The notes below the pieces were generated by a model. It was given only the letters and a program-made list of their open reading frames with translations. It was not told where the DNA came from and made no database searches. The position numbers were made by a program, and so were the translations under genes. A DNA stretch of 64,000 bases from Streptomyces sp. 846.5 (GTDB lineage: Bacteria; Actinomycetota; Actinomycetes; Streptomycetales; Streptomycetaceae), in contig NZ_SOBN01000001.1 of NCBI RefSeq assembly GCF_004365705.1, forward strand, positions 5,566,001-5,630,000. Reading direction: 5' to 3'. Positions 61,790-64,000 of this stretch are shown in pieces. Position 1 is the first letter of the stretch, and each line of letters begins with the position of its first letter.

Positions 61790-64000
61790 ATGGTGATGGT
61801 CGACGGGGAGCTTGTGCGCGCCATGGCTGAGGAGCTCGACGACTTGGCGCAGCGGTTGATTGATCGTGCCTTCATGCGAGTAGGGAAGACGAAGGCGCTG
61901 AAACTTGACCAACTCTCCGGTCTGGCTAGGCGCCACTATGCTGACGAATGGCAGCAGGATCCGGTCAATGTGCTGAAAGTTCTCATTCGGACAGCAATTC
62001 TCAGTCTTCCTGAGACTGATGTCGTTGAGCTGTCGACAACTAAACCGAAGATGCCACTTCGCCAGGCTGCCTGCATGCTGTTTAATATCACTGCGCCTGA
62101 GTATGGATTCGAAGCGATACCGATAGGGCAGCTCCAAGGGAAAAAGTATAGTGAGCTTCTGGAGCGCCTGAAAGAATCGGCTGGTGTATATGGCTCAGTA
62201 GCTTGGGTCAGGGCTGAAATGCTCACGCCTCTGCGTCGGTTACTGGCGGAGGCGCTGCTTCATCCGGATTTCCCGATTATCAGGGCGCCTGAAGTTGTGC
62301 GAGCAGCTGGGGCGTTCGTTGTTCGGCCGACGCTCGCGGATAACTACGAGGCTGGCGTCCGCGAGCTACTCGCGTCCTCTGCCGCCTACGTGCGCGACAT
62401 CCGCATCGATGCCGATCTGCACATAGTGCGCACTTTCGAACCCGATCTGCTTGAAAATCTCAAGGATGCAAGTCATCCGTGGCCGCGGGCCGTCATCGGG
62501 GAGGCCGGATCCGGCAAGAGCACACTGCTATGGTCGCTCCACCAGAGCCTGGCCGCTCAGCCAGCTATGGAGCCGGTACTGCTGTCCGCGACGTGGCTAC
62601 TGCGCGACCGGAATAACGAACCTGTTGAGAATCTCGCCGGATTGTTTCAGGAGATTGCCGAGGCGGGCAGCACGCCCGTCTTGTTGCTCGATACCACCGA
62701 CTTGATGCTCCATGATGAAGAAGCGCGGCAGACGCTATTGCGCCTTCTCGATGCTGTCTATGTGGCTGGCTTTACCGGCTTGTACTCCACCAGACCGCAG
62801 GAGGCCGCGCTCCTTTCGCACGAAAAACTCCGCCGTCATGACCTTCAGTCCTACGACGACGCCGAGCTTGATCATGCAGTTGCTGCGTTGGTGGCCCGCT
62901 ACTGCTCGGATGCTCCCAATACTGAGGTTGCCACGCGTGTCCGCCGAGCAACCGCCCGTGGCTTGCCGGTCGCCGATGTATGCAGAAGCCCGCTGCTCCT
63001 GCGCATGCTGTTCGACCTCTCTGCGCCTGCCGCTCCTGAACTCAACGACGTAGACGTCACTCGGCTTTTCGACGCCTACTGGCAGCGACGAGTGATTCGC
63101 GACGCCCGCACCGATACCGAGATCAGCCTGCGTGCCCGTGCCGCCGACAATCTGAGCGCTATGGCTGGCCATGCTGCTATCGGGCTGCTCGCGTCAGGCT
63201 TGCCCGAGCTACTCGGCGCCACGCTACGCGAGACGACTGCCGTGGTGGCCGGCTCACCCGGTGACCTTGCATCTGTCGAAGAAGGACTCGCGGTTCTCAT
63301 TGAACGAGGTGTACTCGTCCCCAGTGGCGAGCTGCTTGGCTTCTTCCACCAGACTATGTTCGAGTTTGCTGCCGCCAAGGGGCTGCTCGCTCGATCAAAC
63401 CCGACGACGATCGGCACGCTGGCGACCCGGGCGGTCAGTCGCGGCGGCGACCTGTTTGTCGGCGCTGTTCTCGAGCAGGTGCTGATCCTTGCGGGTGCCA
63501 ACCCGCTTCTACAGATTGCTGTCCAAGACGCCGTCGAAACGTTGGTCACCTCGGATAGCCAGGCGGTGCAGGGGATCGGACTTGTCGCCTGGGCTCACTA
63601 CCCTGCGCTGCTCGACAATGCCACCGACACTCTACGAACCACTGGGACATCGGCTCTTGAACGCGTGACGCGGATCCTCCCCACCATCGCGGCCAAACCG
63701 ACCGGGCAGACCATCAGCCAGCTCATGCTCATCTGGCAGTCCACGAGCGAGCCGCATGTTCGTACTGCGGTGCTCGATGCGTTCGCCCGGCTCGCTTTGC
63801 ATGCACCGCGAGTCGTGGCCGAGGCACTGGACTACCTAGAGCCGCTCCAATCCTTCGCCAGCACTACAGTCACGCACGCGATGCGACGTAGTTTTCTCGG
63901 CCTCCTTCACACGATCTCTTCGGAGGCGCGCCTTCTCGTACGGTCCACGCTCGTTGCCATGCTTATGAGTAGTGATGACAGGGAATCTATCGAGCTGGAC
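61790..64000 (+). CDS. STAND/NACHT-like P-loop NTPase (C-terminus beyond window)
   Basis: The frame stays open for 737 residues to the window edge. Residues about 1-190 are helical without a known effector motif. The NTPase core has Walker A IGEAGSGKSTLLWSL (about 237-245), Walker B PVLLLDTTD (about 296-304), LYSTRPQEA (sensor-like arginine) and, near 518-531, FFHQTMFEFAAAKG, the winged-helix signature that closes NACHT modules. Afterwards helical repeats follow (VRTAVLDAFARLAL). Such proteins sense phage products and trigger defence. Start ATG 61790 lacks a strong ribosome site; ATG 61796 is possible. Confidence 0.8.
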   Translation, partial: MVMVDGELVRAMAEELDDLAQRLIDRAFMRVGKTKALKLDQLSGLARRHYADEWQQDPVNVLKVLIRTAILSLPETDVVELSTTKPKMPLRQAACMLFNITAPEYGFEAIPIGQLQGKKYSELLERLKESAGVYGSVAWVRAEMLTPLRRLLAEALLHPDFPIIRAPEVVRAAGAFVVRPTLADNYEAGVRELLASSAAYVRDIRIDADLHIVRTFEPDLLENLKDASHPWPRAVIGEAGSGKSTLLWSLHQSLAAQPAMEPVLLSATWLLRDRNNEPVENLAGLFQEIAEAGSTPVLLLDTTDLMLHDEEARQTLLRLLDAVYVAGFTGLYSTRPQEAALLSHEKLRRHDLQSYDDAELDHAVAALVARYCSDAPNTEVATRVRRATARGLPVADVCRSPLLLRMLFDLSAPAAPELNDVDVTRLFDAYWQRRVIRDARTDTEISLRARAADNLSAMAGHAAIGLLASGLPELLGATLRETTAVVAGSPGDLASVEEGLAVLIERGVLVPSGELLGFFHQTMFEFAAAKGLLARSNPTTIGTLATRAVSRGGDLFVGAVLEQVLILAGANPLLQIAVQDAVETLVTSDSQAVQGIGLVAWAHYPALLDNATDTLRTTGTSALERVTRILPTIAAKPTGQTISQLMLIWQSTSEPHVRTAVLDAFARLALHAPRVVAEALDYLEPLQSFASTTVTHAMRRSFLGLLHTISSEARLLVRSTLVAMLMSSDDRESIELD

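Larger units (their letters stand above)
50446..64000. mobile_element. integrated conjugative/mobilisable element at tRNA-Arg (right end outside window)
   Basis: From the 3-prime half of tRNA-Arg rightwards the gene content changes to mobile functions: serine recombinase, Xre regulator, replication-relaxation protein, TraD-like ATPase, DNA adenine methyltransferase, VWA/lipoprotein genes, then defence-like cargo. Base composition falls, with AT-rich leaders and strong Shine-Dalgarno sites not seen in the host part. I see no second copy of the tRNA end in the window, so the right attachment site lies beyond 64000. No relaxase or full type IV secretion set is visible here. Confidence 0.85.

Overview
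The window is high-GC actinobacterial DNA, most likely from a Streptomyces-like member of the Streptomycetaceae. The evidence is the strong G/C bias at third codon positions, the frequent GTG/TTG starts, an SSB of the SsbB type, actinobacterial CsoR-type and GTTAAC operators, and a gene order (leucine catabolism, RecD-like helicase, citrate synthase, copZA, ssbB) that resembles Streptomyces coelicolor as I remember it. No rRNA, CRISPR array or secondary-metabolite cluster is visible.

Layout. Positions 1-7.7 kb hold a HAD hydrolase cut by the window edge, a universal stress protein, and a leucine/acyl-CoA degradation operon read leftwards (carboxyltransferase, biotinylated subunit, HMG-CoA lyase, acyl-CoA dehydrogenase) with a divergent TetR regulator and a compact GTTAAC operator between them. 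8.4-14.4 kb: a fused four-domain ABC exporter and an MFS exporter with its own ArsR-type regulator. 14.4-24 kb: a Mrr-fold protein with lost catalytic residues, several hypotheticals, a ZIP metal transporter behind a Zur/Fur-like box, a LysR regulator, a secreted protease, an EamA transporter, MarR, GNAT, glutathione peroxidase and VOC genes. 24-31.6 kb: RecD2-like helicase, citrate synthase, a copper-efflux operon (copZ-copA) with a CsoR box, and an SGNH hydrolase. 31.7-37.4 kb: a membrane PP2C phosphatase, small membrane proteins, an aldo/keto reductase, a doubly frameshifted membrane-protein gene and a MarR gene. 37.4-49.9 kb, all leftwards: HrpA helicase, GNAT, quinone oxidoreductase, an A-family polymerase-like protein, a MerR/beta-clamp fusion, a thioesterase operon, EttA and SsbB.

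At 50.39 kb a tRNA-Arg(TCT) gene marks the junction with an integrated mobile element that runs to the end of the window and beyond. Its leftward block carries a large serine recombinase whose reading frame runs into the tRNA, an Xre regulator, a replication-relaxation protein, a TraD/VirD4-like ATPase, an MT-A70 adenine methyltransferase, and a trio made of a lipoprotein with a von Willebrand A (VWA)-like domain, a four-helix membrane protein and a cytosolic VWA protein. Many start codons are coupled by 4-base overlaps. Leaders here are AT-rich with near-perfect Shine-Dalgarno sequences, unlike the host part. A 23-bp inverted repeat built from four copies of an octamer sits in the divergent control region at 61 kb. 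To its right is cargo of lower GC: a small helical protein and a large STAND/NACHT-like NTPase, cut by the window edge, that looks like an anti-phage defence sensor.

The most novel candidates are the STAND-type cargo locus, the VWA trio, the iteron-like repeat, and the MerR/beta-clamp fusion beside an unusual A-family polymerase.
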